Assembly (NCBI GenBank): GCA_964487745.1
Contig: CAZASG010000002.1
Coordinates: 117,342 to 181,341 of the forward strand
Direction of reading: 5' to 3'
Origin: Desulfolinea sp964487745
Lineage (GTDB): Bacteria > Chloroflexota > Anaerolineae > Anaerolineales > Villigracilaceae
Length of the DNA: 64,000 nt
How positions within the stretch are numbered: position 1 is the first letter of the stretch; each line of letters begins with the position of its first letter. Below the pieces are notes generated by a model. It was given only the letters and a program-made list of their open reading frames with translations. It had not been told where the DNA came from and did no database searches. This document shows, piece after piece, positions 1 to 9,243 of this stretch. Made by a program: the position numbers and the translations under genes.

Positions 1-1185
1 CCCCCCACCACGTCCACGTCCAAGCTCAGAACCGGGAATGGTCAGTACCGTTACACCGGCTTCTTTCAATTTATGGTTGGTCCATTCATTTCGATCATAG
101 GCCACAACCACACCAGGCTCCAGCGCCACGACGTTATTACCGTCATCCCACTGCTCGCGCTCCTGATTGAAATCATCTCCGCCAGTGGAAATAGCGCGCA
201 GTTCCTTTAGGCCCATCGCATCCTGAACAGCTTCGAGCCAGCCTTTCTCTTCGACAGTGATATCCAGCATTCCTTTCTTGCCAGGGCGATAGCTGATCGG
301 CTGGATACGGTTGATAACCTGCTCATAGATCGTGACCAGATCACGATCACAGAAAGTAAAGATCGTGTCCAGATGCATACTCGCCCGATCGCGGGGCATA
401 CGCGCAGCCAGAACATGGGTAGCGGCTTCGTTCTCAAAAAGGGTTTGTGCCAATAAAGTCACGGCCTGATAGGTCGTGCGTTCACCCATCCCAATCAGCA
501 CAACACCATTCCCAACCGGCATCACATCCCCACCTTCGATCATGGCACTACCATAATCTATGTCAGGATCACCCCACCAAATATTGAAATCACCTTTCTT
601 GAAGTCAGGGTGATATTTGTAAATGGCATCCATGTGTAAAGATTCTTTTCGGCGTGGCGTCCAGAACATAGGATTGATGGTCACGCCCTCGTATATCCAG
701 GATGAGCTATCACGGGTGAAAAGCTGGTTGGGCAGTGGGGGCAAAACAAACTCATTGCCTCCATAGGCTTTTTGACATGGCGTGCATAAATCGGGAGGGA
801 GTTCACCCATCGTCAAACCGCCGATCAAGTGCGTGGCGAGTTCAACGGAATCCATTTCATCCATCCAGGCACGCAGTTCAACAGCGCCACCCACGCCCAC
901 GTCGTAGGGCGTTAGCTTCCGATCCAAAACATAGGCACGTCCTTCCACATCATCCAAAACCTCTGCCAAAAGCGTGTGAACGTGCATGACTTGCACATCA
1001 TAATCATCTCGCATCAACTTCACAAAAATATCATGATCTTCCTGCGCTTTATGCGTCCAGATCACATCGTCAAAAAGCAGCTCCTTGCAATTGGATGGCG
1101 TAAGCCGCCGCATTTCCAAGCCCGGACGATGGACGATAACCTTGCGCAATTTCCCCACTTCAGAATAAACACCGAATTTACTCAT
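1..1185 (-). CDS. arcA: Arginine deiminase, 3' end cut by the window edge
   Basis: Hydrolyses L-arginine to citrulline and ammonia, the first step of the arginine deiminase pathway, in the cytoplasm. The reverse strand reads about 395 codons without a stop. It carries the family's FTRDSS segment near residue 155, EGGDVMP near residue 216 and MHLDTIFTFCD near residue 270, the three blocks that supply substrate-binding and catalytic Asp/His residues. It ends in GSELGRGRGG, the conserved stretch just before the catalytic cysteine, which therefore lies outside the window. The start at 1185 is preceded by AAAAGGAGATTTT, a good ribosome binding site. Genes following it in the pathway (ornithine carbamoyltransferase, carbamate kinase) are not visible. 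Identification is firm. Confidence 0.95.
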   Translation of the reverse strand, partial: MSKFGVYSEVGKLRKVIVHRPGLEMRRLTPSNCKELLFDDVIWTHKAQEDHDIFVKLMRDDYDVQVMHVHTLLAEVLDDVEGRAYVLDRKLTPYDVGVGGAVELRAWMDEMDSVELATHLIGGLTMGELPPDLCTPCQKAYGGNEFVLPPLPNQLFTRDSSSWIYEGVTINPMFWTPRRKESLHMDAIYKYHPDFKKGDFNIWWGDPDIDYGSAMIEGGDVMPVGNGVVLIGMGERTTYQAVTLLAQTLFENEAATHVLAARMPRDRASMHLDTIFTFCDRDLVTIYEQVINRIQPISYRPGKKGMLDITVEEKGWLEAVQDAMGLKELRAISTGGDDFNQEREQWDDGNNVVALEPGVVVAYDRNEWTNHKLKEAGVTVLTIPGSELGRGRGGG

Positions 1186-1423
1186 AAAATCTCCTTTTGG
1201 ATAAGTGCACGAATCGCTCTTGCATTTGGCTTGCTACCATCCAAGATTTACTGTTTGATCCCAAACCGGATCGCTCTCAAAGCAACGTAGAGAGTGCGCT
1301 GCAATTCAGGGTAACAAGATACGATGTGCAAATGTTTTGCCAGATGCAATGCACACATATCATAAACCACAACGTTTCTACAAGGTGAGATATCTGGATA
1401 TTTTCTTTCCCCGTTAGTTCAGT

Positions 1424-3178
1424 TTATGCAAATTTCCGCAACCAAAAAACAGCATAGGGTGGCAAAGTTAATTCCAGGAGAGAGCTATCGAGGGGGATGC
1501 GGGTTGTAGTAATCAGATCGACCAAGGCAACCGTTTCTTTGAAGGGCAGCAAGCTCAAATCGAGGGCGATGCGCTGTGCTTTATCCGTAATATTGTGGAG
1601 GCAAAGGAGAACTTCGGTACCATCCAACGATGTACGGGTGAGAGCAAAGAGCGCAGGGTCTACATCGAGTACTTCCTGCCCACTGAGGGGATGGAAAGCG
1701 AATTGTGCTTGGCGGACATCCAGCAGTTGGCGATAACCTTGATAGACATACTGGCGCAGGGAGTTAGCAACGGAGAGTTCTCTTTCGAGGGTTTTGAGTG
1801 AGAGCTTCTGACGGTTGATGGCACGATAGCGTCCGCTTTGGGCGACACCTTTGCTCCAGTTTTGCGAGCCGACCAGGCTGTGGAAGTAAATTCCAGGCAC
1901 ACCGCGCAGTGAAAGCATGATTGCTTGAGCGGCAAGGAAACGTTTGGCAACGATTGCCGGATCTTCATTGAGATTATCAGGATCACCGAGGGCGTCGAGG
2001 TAGTTGATGTTGAGTTCGTAGGGGCTTTGGCTGCCATCCCCATTGCTCTTGTAGGCAACATTACCGCCCAGACGATGAGTACGCTCAACAGCAGCGTTGA
2101 TCTCGGCGGGTGTGAGAATATCGCGAACGGGGGTAATGCCGATGCCATCGTGGCTGGCGAGGAAATTGAAAAAGGTCGCCCGCTCGGAGGGAAGCTCAAG
2201 GGTTTGCGCCCAATTGGTCAGTTTTTGGGCGTCCCTACTATGGAAGGTATGTAAAACGAGCGTGGGGAGGGCGAAATTGTAGACCATCTGTGCTTCATTA
2301 AGACCATCGCCAAAATATGCGATATTGTCTTTATGCGGAACGTTGGTCTCAGTGATAAGAGCAACATTTGGGGCAACTTCATCAAGGACAGTCCGTACGA
2401 GTTGGATAATGCGGTGCGTTTCGGGAAGGTTTGCCGAGGAAGTTTCGAGATCTTTCCAAAGATAGGTGACTGCGTCAAGACGGATAAATTCTGCACCCTG
2501 TGCAACATAGAAGAGCAAAATATCGATGACTTCAAAAAGCACAGCGGGGTTAGCATAATTCAGATCAACCTGGTCGTTGCTAAAAGTTGTCCAGATATGC
2601 TTTTCACCTTCATGGGTTTGGAAAGGGGTCAGGAGAGGTGAAGAACGGGGGCGGAAGACTTTCGAAATATCGGCTTTGGGATCAGTAACGGTAAAGAAAT
2701 TGTCGTATTCTTTTTTACCTTCAAGAAACCCCTGAAATTCAGCACTGGAAGCAGAAATATGATTGACTACCGCGTCGAACATTAAACGAAAATGCTTGCC
2801 CAGCTCAGCAATATCGTGCCATGTGCCAAGATCGGGATCAACCTGTCGGTAGTCAATGACCGAGAAGCCATCATCCGATGAGTAGGGGTAAAAGGGTAGA
2901 ACGTGAATGGAGCTGACTACATCTCCAAAGTATTTTTTCAAAAAAGCGGTCAGGGTTTGGAGCGGAGCATCTCCTTTTTCTTGTACCATATCCCCGTAGG
3001 TGATGATGATCGCATCTCTTTCACTAACCCGTCGTCCACTACTTGAATCAGCAAGTTCAGGGTGTTTGTTTTTGTATTGCTCTAACTGTTTTATCAAGGT
3101 ATCAGTTAGAGCAGGAGCAATATCGGCACCGTAGATGAAGGCAAGGTGGGTAGATATTTTCTTTTCAAGATCACTCAT
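1424..3178 (-). CDS. GH13_18 sugar phosphorylase (sucrose or glucosylglycerate type)
   Basis: Predicted cytoplasmic alpha-glucoside phosphorylase that splits a glucoside with phosphate to give glucose 1-phosphate. The GH13 catalytic set is visible: DAVVNH at 135-140, nucleophile Asp235 in FIRLDAV, acid/base Glu277 in LITETN, and Asp344 in NFLASHDGIG, a GH13_18 signature. At 584 residues it is longer than sucrose phosphorylases (about 490-500) and nearer the glucosylglycerate phosphorylase branch (about 550-570). The stretch PGIYFHSLVGSQNW also recalls that branch, from memory. It is the last gene of the LacI/ABC/glycosyltransferase operon, 58 bases after the glycosyltransferase. The exact acceptor (fructose, glycerate or glycerol) cannot be read from sequence alone. 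Confidence 0.85.
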   Translation of the reverse strand: MSDLEKKISTHLAFIYGADIAPALTDTLIKQLEQYKNKHPELADSSSGRRVSERDAIIITYGDMVQEKGDAPLQTLTAFLKKYFGDVVSSIHVLPFYPYSSDDGFSVIDYRQVDPDLGTWHDIAELGKHFRLMFDAVVNHISASSAEFQGFLEGKKEYDNFFTVTDPKADISKVFRPRSSPLLTPFQTHEGEKHIWTTFSNDQVDLNYANPAVLFEVIDILLFYVAQGAEFIRLDAVTYLWKDLETSSANLPETHRIIQLVRTVLDEVAPNVALITETNVPHKDNIAYFGDGLNEAQMVYNFALPTLVLHTFHSRDAQKLTNWAQTLELPSERATFFNFLASHDGIGITPVRDILTPAEINAAVERTHRLGGNVAYKSNGDGSQSPYELNINYLDALGDPDNLNEDPAIVAKRFLAAQAIMLSLRGVPGIYFHSLVGSQNWSKGVAQSGRYRAINRQKLSLKTLERELSVANSLRQYVYQGYRQLLDVRQAQFAFHPLSGQEVLDVDPALFALTRTSLDGTEVLLCLHNITDKAQRIALDLSLLPFKETVALVDLITTTRIPLDSSLLELTLPPYAVFWLRKFA

Positions 3179-3236
3179 AAATAATTTCTTCTTCTAAAAA
3201 ATTGCTTAGGATGACGCTTAGGAATTATAAGTCCAG

Positions 3237-4604
3237 TTAGAGCGGTATTTTCAAAATCTCTTCGTTCAAAATCTTTCGCAAGGTTTTTAGGGAGTAATGC
3301 TCTTTCGCCAAGTTAAGATTTTTCTGCACCATTGTCTGGCGTAATTCAGCATCCGTCAAGAGGTTGAGCGCTTGTTCTACGGCTTTGCTCATGGTATCTT
3401 CCGGGACTTGCGCCAACCCGGCAGCATTATATCCACTTATCTCACTGCCAAGCGAGATGACATCAAATCCGCTTCCGCCAATATCAGCCTGATAGACCGG
3501 ATACTCAAACAACATGACCGGCAGCTCGGCGCGTATGGCTTCCAGAAATTGGTTGCCCCAGCCTTCCCACAGGCTTGGGTAAGTCACGAAGTCTGCAAAA
3601 ACATAAGTGTCCCAGAGGGAATAGACTTTATGCCCGTTTGCTTTGCCGCGATTGCTGGCAACCCATTCTTCGATAAAAAGCAGATCAACACCTTCTGCTG
3701 CAGCTTTTTCTTTTAGCTTATCAGTGTACCCTCCGTCCGTATCATCCCGCGAATAACCAGCGGAGACCAATACGATCCGGCTTTCTGGCGAAAAAGAGCG
3801 TCCATCGAAGAGCCCTTTTTCTTCCAAAACCCCGCGCCGCTTCTGGATCTCAGCGGTCAGATCAATCGCCAATTCAATGCCTTTGCGGGCTACGATCCGC
3901 GTCGCTTGCAAGATCAGCAAGTCCTTATCGTCTAATCCAATGGCTGCACGAAAATCACTATTGAAGTCATCCTGCGTCCATGCAGGCGCATCAAAATCAA
4001 AGATATTCGGTACCACGCGTGCTCGGGCTCCCGTACGTTTTTCAAGCTCTGTCTGAGCCAGACTATTGATGACCACATGGCGGATATTAGGGTTAATGGG
4101 AGGGAGATAATTCTCGGCGACGTCTTTGGCCGCCGCGCAAGTGAGGGTTTTGTCGTCTCCGCGCTCCCAGTAGAAATCATGATGATGGGCGATTGCGGGC
4201 AGATCAAACTCCTGACGAACTTTTTCGAGCGCAACCGCGAGACTTGGGCTTGCTCCCACGCACCAGATATTTTGTACGATGAGAAGCTCGATCTGCCGCT
4301 CAAGAACGAATTGCCGAAGTTTTTCCGTCAAAACGGCAACCTGCCGCTTGAGTTCAGCCTGGTAGCCCGACTCGTCAAAATCGCGGAGTTCCTTGAAGGT
4401 ATTGTAGGCTAATTTCGCCACGTCTTGGCGGTGATGGTATATCTCCGGGATCAAGGTTCCTTTGGCGGTGCCCAAGTCCCCAGCGCAGAGCGATACGTGA
4501 TGTCCCATCTCCTCGAGGATGCGCTGCCATTTTTCGATCTCCAATGACACGCCATCCGTATGTCTAACTTGATAGTGAATGATGCCGATGTTTTTTGGTT
4601 TCAT
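3237..4604 (-). CDS. GT4-like glycosyltransferase in the sugar operon
   Basis: Retaining GT-B glycosyltransferase of the GT4 type. The nucleotide-sugar site shows the EX7E arrangement at Glu347 and Glu355 in LWEGWGNQFLEAI. The N-terminus, HTDGVSLEIEKWQRIL at about 15-30, resembles glycosyltransferases that build glucosylglycerate-derived solutes such as mannosylglucosylglycerate. That resemblance is from memory and is not a database match. It lies between the second ABC permease and a sugar phosphorylase, all in one direction, so it probably handles the same glycoside that the operon imports or degrades. At 455 residues it is slightly long for the family. The donor and acceptor are unknown, and a biosynthetic gene inside a catabolic operon is unusual. 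Confidence 0.75.
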   Translation of the reverse strand: MKPKNIGIIHYQVRHTDGVSLEIEKWQRILEEMGHHVSLCAGDLGTAKGTLIPEIYHHRQDVAKLAYNTFKELRDFDESGYQAELKRQVAVLTEKLRQFVLERQIELLIVQNIWCVGASPSLAVALEKVRQEFDLPAIAHHHDFYWERGDDKTLTCAAAKDVAENYLPPINPNIRHVVINSLAQTELEKRTGARARVVPNIFDFDAPAWTQDDFNSDFRAAIGLDDKDLLILQATRIVARKGIELAIDLTAEIQKRRGVLEEKGLFDGRSFSPESRIVLVSAGYSRDDTDGGYTDKLKEKAAAEGVDLLFIEEWVASNRGKANGHKVYSLWDTYVFADFVTYPSLWEGWGNQFLEAIRAELPVMLFEYPVYQADIGGSGFDVISLGSEISGYNAAGLAQVPEDTMSKAVEQALNLLTDAELRQTMVQKNLNLAKEHYSLKTLRKILNEEILKIPL

Positions 4605-4617
4605 GGTCAGATAAAGG

Positions 4618-4661
4618 TGCGCCGCATCTCAAGAAGATTATCTACTCAAGATACGGCGCAA
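4618..4661 (-). other. Intergenic RNA hairpin between permease and glycosyltransferase
   Basis: Two arms, TGCGCCGCATCT on the plus strand and AGATACGGCGCA near its end, can pair with one G-U wobble around a loop. There is no T-run after it on the minus strand, so it is more likely an mRNA-stability or processing element than a terminator. Confidence 0.45.
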
Positions 4662-4680
4662 TAAATAAGGAGCACGTATT

Positions 4681-5574
4681 TTAGCCTTTCACGCCGCCAG
4701 CTGTAAGACCTTCAGTCAGGAAGCGCTCCATCGCAAGGAAGAGCGTGACAATGGGAACTGTCATGATCGTTGAAGCAGCCATAACCACATGCGGGCGCGG
4801 GCTGGGATCGTTGAAGATGGTATTGATCTTGATCGGCATGGTGAACATGGCATGGTCGTTGAGGAAAACGAGGGCATAGAGAAACTCGTTCCAAGCGATC
4901 ATGAAGGTGTAGATACTGACCGAGACCAATGCCGGAATTGCCAGCGGAAGAGTGATGCGCCATATGACTTCAAAGCGACTGCAACCATCAATAAGACCTG
5001 CTTGCTCGATCTCGTCAGGGATGGTGCGGAAGTAATTGGTGAGCATGTAGAGTGCAACCGGCAGAGTTTGTGCCAGATAAGTGAAGATCAATACGGTGAG
5101 ATTATCCTGCACGTTGAAGCCCATCCGTTCACCGGCTTGTGCCAACATCGCGAACAGCGGAATGATGAGCAGCACACCGGGGAAGAGATAGATCATGAGG
5201 ATACTGTTGAGCAGGGCTTCCTTGCCTTTAAAGCGCAAGCGGGCGATGGCGTAGGCACCCAAGGTGGATAAGATCACAGCGATGACCGTGGTCGGGAGAG
5301 CAACCTGGAAGGTATTAATAATATTCTGTCCAAAGTTCTGGAAGCTTTCATGATTTTCATCAAAGAGCTCTTTGTAAGCTTCTAGGCGAAATTCTGAGGG
5401 GATATAAACCGGCTCTCGCCCACCGATCTCGGCATAGCTTTTGAAAGAGGAGCTAACCATCCAGTAGAAGGGGAAGAGAATGCCCGTCAGGAAGAAGATC
5501 ATGGTCAACGAGAAGATGAAGCGCTGCCAGTTCAACCAACCAGCGAGGTGTGCGATGAAATTTTTCTTTTCCAT
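4681..5574 (-). CDS. Carbohydrate ABC transporter permease, MalG type
   Basis: Inner-membrane permease of a CUT1 sugar importer. It is 297 residues with about six hydrophobic helices. The cytoplasmic EAA loop that docks the ATPase is visible as EQAGLIDGCSRFEVIWRITLP near residues 190-210. The C-terminus TEGLTAGGVKG is typical of MalG-type subunits. It starts two bases after the MalF-type permease stops, so the two are translationally coupled. No ATPase gene follows. In CUT1 systems a shared MsmK/MalK-type ATPase is often encoded elsewhere, and that is inferred here. Confidence 0.93.
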   Translation of the reverse strand: MEKKNFIAHLAGWLNWQRFIFSLTMIFFLTGILFPFYWMVSSSFKSYAEIGGREPVYIPSEFRLEAYKELFDENHESFQNFGQNIINTFQVALPTTVIAVILSTLGAYAIARLRFKGKEALLNSILMIYLFPGVLLIIPLFAMLAQAGERMGFNVQDNLTVLIFTYLAQTLPVALYMLTNYFRTIPDEIEQAGLIDGCSRFEVIWRITLPLAIPALVSVSIYTFMIAWNEFLYALVFLNDHAMFTMPIKINTIFNDPSPRPHVVMAASTIMTVPIVTLFLAMERFLTEGLTAGGVKG

Positions 5575-5576
5575 GA

Positions 5577-6527
5577 TTATTCCTCCACGTTCCGCATGAC
5601 GATGCCGATGTAAAAGGTAATGAAAACGACCAAGATCGCCAGCAAGATCATGGCTGTGGCGGCACCACGCCCAAAGTCAAAGAGGCGGAAACTGAACTCA
5701 TAGGTGAGAACAGGCAAAACCTTTGTGCCAAATCCCCCACCAGTGAGAAGGAAGATGTCGTCAAATTTATTGAAGGTCCACATCAGGCGCAGCAGGAAGA
5801 TCGCACCGAGAACGTAGCGTAACTCTGGAATGGTGATATTCCAGAATTTCTGCATGGTGTTGGCACCATCCACTTCGGCGGCTTCATAGAGGGTGCTATC
5901 AATGGCCTGTAAGCGAGCCAGGATCATCAGCATCGCAAAAGGGAAATACCGCCAGGCTTCAAAAATGATGACGAGAACCAATGCCAAGCCGCGTTGGGAA
6001 AGATATGCCATCGGCAGATCAATAACGCCCAAATTCATGAGGATATCGTTCATCACACCGGATGGACGCGGATCAAGCAGCCAACGCCAAACAAAAGCGA
6101 TACTGACCACCGGTGCGACATAGGGGAAGAGGAAGATCGCGCGCGTTAGCCCACGTCCCTTGAAGGGGCGATTAAGCAAAAGGGCAGCGATCAAGCCCAC
6201 TGTAAGCGTGAGGGCGGTGGATGTAAAAGAGTAGACGATGCTCGTGACCGCTGCTCCCCAGCTTTGACCGGGCTGGAATTTGAAGGCAAAGTCATCAAAA
6301 ACTTTTTGATAGTTTTCCCAACCAACAAAGGGCGTATTAAAAACATCGTTCAGATTATGCAACCCAACATCGTGGAAACTAACCCAAACACTAAAGAAGG
6401 CCGGGAAGATCACAATACCAAAGACGATCAACGCTGTCGGGGAGATCAAGGCCCAGGCAAGGCGTGCTTCTTGAGCTTCTCTACTTTTATAGCGTTTTTG
6501 AAGTGCGGATATGAAAGCAGTCATCAT
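5577..6527 (-). CDS. Carbohydrate ABC transporter permease, MalF type
   Basis: Partner permease of the CUT1 importer, 316 residues. An N-terminal helix begins after SREAQEARLAW. The EAA loop is YEAAEVDGANTMQKFWNITI around residues 215-235, with the conserved Gly of the ATPase-docking motif. The start MMTAFI is preceded by GAGGTGG. It lies downstream of the binding-protein gene across a strong hairpin, and directly before the MalG-type subunit. The transported sugar is not known, but the operon's phosphorylase points to an alpha-glucoside. Confidence 0.93.
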   Translation of the reverse strand: MMTAFISALQKRYKSREAQEARLAWALISPTALIVFGIVIFPAFFSVWVSFHDVGLHNLNDVFNTPFVGWENYQKVFDDFAFKFQPGQSWGAAVTSIVYSFTSTALTLTVGLIAALLLNRPFKGRGLTRAIFLFPYVAPVVSIAFVWRWLLDPRPSGVMNDILMNLGVIDLPMAYLSQRGLALVLVIIFEAWRYFPFAMLMILARLQAIDSTLYEAAEVDGANTMQKFWNITIPELRYVLGAIFLLRLMWTFNKFDDIFLLTGGGFGTKVLPVLTYEFSFRLFDFGRGAATAMILLAILVVFITFYIGIVMRNVEE

Positions 6528-6558
6528 CCACCTCGTTTTAATAAAAAATAATTGCTAG

Positions 6559-6595
6559 AAAAAAAATGGGGAGACAGAGTAAACTCTGTCTCCCC
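6559..6595 (-). terminator. Hairpin with T-run between binding-protein and permease genes
   Basis: A perfect 12-bp stem (GGGGAGACAGAG with its complement) and a TAAA loop are followed on the minus strand by a run of eight T. Placed after the binding-protein gene, it fits a partial terminator or 3'-end stabiliser that gives the binding protein more transcript than the permeases. Confidence 0.8.
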
Positions 6596-6612
6596 TAAAC
6601 CCCGGGAGGAAT

Positions 6613-8046
6613 TTACTCTGCTTGACGTTCTGCGTAAAGCGCTTCGACCTGTTCCTGCAACCATTCGGCAGCAGTTTCGGGAGTCATTGTGCCTTCGAGA
6701 GCGATATTGCTGATCGCTTGAGAGATGAGCAGGCGACCTTCCATATCACCGATCACGGCGCGTTGGGTTGCGTCGTATTCGGGGCGGAAGAGCCAGCGTT
6801 GCATAGTCTCAAAACCGTTACCGATCTGGGCAATGGTTTCAGGGGAGTAATTGGCGAAGTAATCGCTCAAGCCACCCCAACCTTCAACGGCGCTTTCAAG
6901 TACCGGAACTTTACCGAAGGGCGCCAAAGCCAAGACTTTGAGATAGTTCTCGCCGTCCATGAAGTAAGCAACTACGTCCTGGGCAACGGGATCTGCACCG
7001 GTCATGATACCAAGAGTAACCAACTGACCGTAAGAAGCGGAACCGTTGGGCCCAGCCATTTCATAAGCAAAACCAGTATTGCCAGGGAGATCTTCAACGG
7101 GGATTTCAACATTGCCGCCACCTTCAAGACCAGAGCCATCTACAAGATCATCCATGATGTAGGTGCTGTAGAAAAGCATACCGGACTGGTCGAGCTCGTA
7201 AGCTTCGCGGGCACCACGCCAGTATTGCGGGCCGGGAACAGCACAGCGCTGTAAGTCAGTGTAGAATTTGAGGGCTTCGACCATTTCAGGAGTGTTCATA
7301 GTCACGTTGCCATCAGCATCGAAGGGCCAGGCATTGTTGGAAATAGCAACCTGTTCAAAGACCTGGATAGGATAGTTCTGACCGGGGTCGGTACCCAAAG
7401 TGACACCATAGAGCAAGTTGCCAGTGCCGGGGAGGGTGTCACAAGCAGCATTGATCGCATCCCAGCTAAGCGGGGCGTCAAGGCCAGCAGCAGCAAAGGA
7501 ATCTGAGCGATACCAGATCGCCTGGATCCAGCCATCAAACGGAACGGCAGCATAACTGCCAGTGGCAGGGTTCGTAACCATCGCCAGAGGACCAGCACGG
7601 AAATCATCTTCGCCGATGGCGGCAATGGTAGCTTGGGCAGCTTTTTCATCGAGGATGCCATCAGCAGCAAAGGCAGAAACACGCTCAATGCCCATGCGTA
7701 CAATATCGGGCAGACGGTTGGCAGCCTGTGCAGTTGCAATACGCTGAGCAATGCCGGCTTCTTCGATCGGGACGATGCGAAGATCAACATCAGGGTGCTC
7801 GGCCATATAGGCAGCAGCCAACTCTTCGTAAACATCTACGCGGGCTTCTTCGTTATCGGTTGTCCAGAACTCAACGACGGTTTTGTCTACCGGTTCGGCA
7901 GGAACTTCAACCTCAACTTCAACAGGAACTTCCTGAGTCACAACGACTTCAACAGTCTCCGTAACCACCTGCGGCTGGCAAGCTGCCAAAACCATGCTGG
8001 CTGTGATCAGTAAAGCAACAATGGTCAAACTAACTTTCTTATTCAT
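6613..8046 (-). CDS. Sugar-binding lipoprotein of the ABC importer
   Basis: Extracytoplasmic solute-binding protein, 477 residues. A lipoprotein signal peptide ends in SMVLAAC, so Cys22 is the predicted lipidated residue. A Val/Glu/Thr-rich linker (TVEVVVTQEVPVEVEVEVP) follows, a feature common in Chloroflexota binding proteins. The mature part begins VEFWTTDNEEARVDVYEEL, as in the family-1 (MalE-like) fold. It follows the LacI-type gene and precedes the two permeases, so it supplies their substrate. Ligand identity is unknown. Confidence 0.93.
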   Translation of the reverse strand: MNKKVSLTIVALLITASMVLAACQPQVVTETVEVVVTQEVPVEVEVEVPAEPVDKTVVEFWTTDNEEARVDVYEELAAAYMAEHPDVDLRIVPIEEAGIAQRIATAQAANRLPDIVRMGIERVSAFAADGILDEKAAQATIAAIGEDDFRAGPLAMVTNPATGSYAAVPFDGWIQAIWYRSDSFAAAGLDAPLSWDAINAACDTLPGTGNLLYGVTLGTDPGQNYPIQVFEQVAISNNAWPFDADGNVTMNTPEMVEALKFYTDLQRCAVPGPQYWRGAREAYELDQSGMLFYSTYIMDDLVDGSGLEGGGNVEIPVEDLPGNTGFAYEMAGPNGSASYGQLVTLGIMTGADPVAQDVVAYFMDGENYLKVLALAPFGKVPVLESAVEGWGGLSDYFANYSPETIAQIGNGFETMQRWLFRPEYDATQRAVIGDMEGRLLISQAISNIALEGTMTPETAAEWLQEQVEALYAERQAE

Positions 8047-8127
8047 TTTCTCGCTTCCTTTCCTACATATTGTTTTATCAAGTTTAGTAAAAGCGGCTTT
8101 TTCTGCAATTTCTCGATTCGTACCTCC

Positions 8128-9150
8128 TTAGTTCACATGCGCCTTACCACTAGACTGGCGCACAATTAGTTCAGGTTTCAGGAGAACATAAGATTCATCA
8201 AGCGTTTCTCCCTGGATCAGCTTTATCAGCATTTCACAAACCATTCCACCGATCTTGTAGAGAGGCTGATGCAGTGTTGTCAGCGGCGGATGTGAAAATT
8301 CTGCCATCGGAATATCATCAAAACCAGTAATGGAAATATCTTTACCAATAACCAACCCCCGTTCTTGTGCGGCACTCATCGCGCCAAAAGCCATCAAATC
8401 ATTACAAGCTGCGATCGCGGAGGGAGGGGATGTAGAGTCCAGCAACTTGCAAGCTTGTTCGTATCCCCCACGTTGGGTCAAGTCACCGACCATGATAAGC
8501 GAATCGTCCGCCTGGAGGCCTGCTTCCGCCAAACCAGCTTCAAACCCCTGTAAACGATAGTGGGCAAACATCAACTCCGGGGGAGGGGCGATGCACGCGA
8601 TCCGCTCATGGCCCAAATCGACCAGATGCCTGACTACCAGCTTCATACCATAGGTGCCATCTTCGTCAACAAAAGGAAAATCCAGTTTATCCTCGGCGCG
8701 TCCAAAAGCCACAAAGGGAAAATCCGACTCTTGCAAGCAAGTTACTCGCTCATCCTGACGACGCGTACGCACTAAAACAAAACCATCTACACGCCGACCA
8801 TTGATCGCAGCCTGATATGCAGCGCGCTCCTCTTCCCCTGGAGCACGAGTCGAAACCAGCATATCATAGCCTAATTGCGCCGCTCGATTTCCGATCCCTG
8901 CCAGAAGTTCACTAAAGAACGGATCGGAAAAACGCGGTCCAAACGTGGGGATGACCAAACCAATTGTTTCTGTGTGCTGTTTCTGAAGACGCTGTGCCCA
9001 TGTGTTGGGAGTATATCCAAGCTCTTTTGCCACACGGTTGACCAATTTCTTGGTCTCTTCGCTGACATCATCGTAGTCATTCAAGGCACGCGAAACGGTT
9101 GTGATCGACTTCCCCGTAGCATCGGCTATATCTTTTAGCTTCACAACCAT
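8128..9150 (-). CDS. LacI-family transcriptional regulator of the sugar operon
   Basis: Repressor with an N-terminal LacI helix-turn-helix (VKLKDIADATGKSITTVSRALN, then NTWAQRLQKQ hinge) and a periplasmic-binding-protein-like effector domain (ETIGLVIPTFGPRFSDPFF onwards). The chosen start is the ATG at 9150, where GGAG sits seven bases upstream. The upstream ATG at 9165 would add five residues and lacks a ribosome site. Two identical-core palindromes overlap its own promoter, so it very probably represses itself and the ABC, glycosyltransferase and phosphorylase genes downstream. The inducer is presumably the imported glycoside. Confidence 0.94.
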   Translation of the reverse strand: MVVKLKDIADATGKSITTVSRALNDYDDVSEETKKLVNRVAKELGYTPNTWAQRLQKQHTETIGLVIPTFGPRFSDPFFSELLAGIGNRAAQLGYDMLVSTRAPGEEERAAYQAAINGRRVDGFVLVRTRRQDERVTCLQESDFPFVAFGRAEDKLDFPFVDEDGTYGMKLVVRHLVDLGHERIACIAPPPELMFAHYRLQGFEAGLAEAGLQADDSLIMVGDLTQRGGYEQACKLLDSTSPPSAIAACNDLMAFGAMSAAQERGLVIGKDISITGFDDIPMAEFSHPPLTTLHQPLYKIGGMVCEMLIKLIQGETLDESYVLLKPELIVRQSSGKAHVN

Positions 9151-9170
9151 TTTTGCTCCATTCATATCCC

Positions 9171-9232
9171 ATAGCCTTCCAAAACGTTTTGGAAGGCTAT
9201 TTCATTCTATTCCAAAACGTTTTGGAAGTCAA
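9171..9232 (-). promoter_or_regulatory. lacI promoter with two LacI-type operators
   Basis: On the minus strand, -35 TTGACT (9227-9232) and -10 TAGAAT (9204-9209) are separated by exactly 17 bases. The spacer is itself an operator: TTCCAAAACGTTTTGGAA at 9210-9227. A second palindrome with the same 18-base core extends to a perfect 30-bp palindrome at 9171-9200, just after the expected transcription start. The two centres are 33 bp apart, about three helical turns. The central CG dyad is typical of LacI-family sites. Confidence 0.9.
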
Positions 9233-9243
9233 GAAGAAAAAAA

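Noticed and set aside
1186..1423. Possible promoter or small gene between arginine deiminase and the phosphorylase
   Set aside because: No convincing -35/-10 pair or coding frame with a ribosome site; only the site next to the arcA start is clear.
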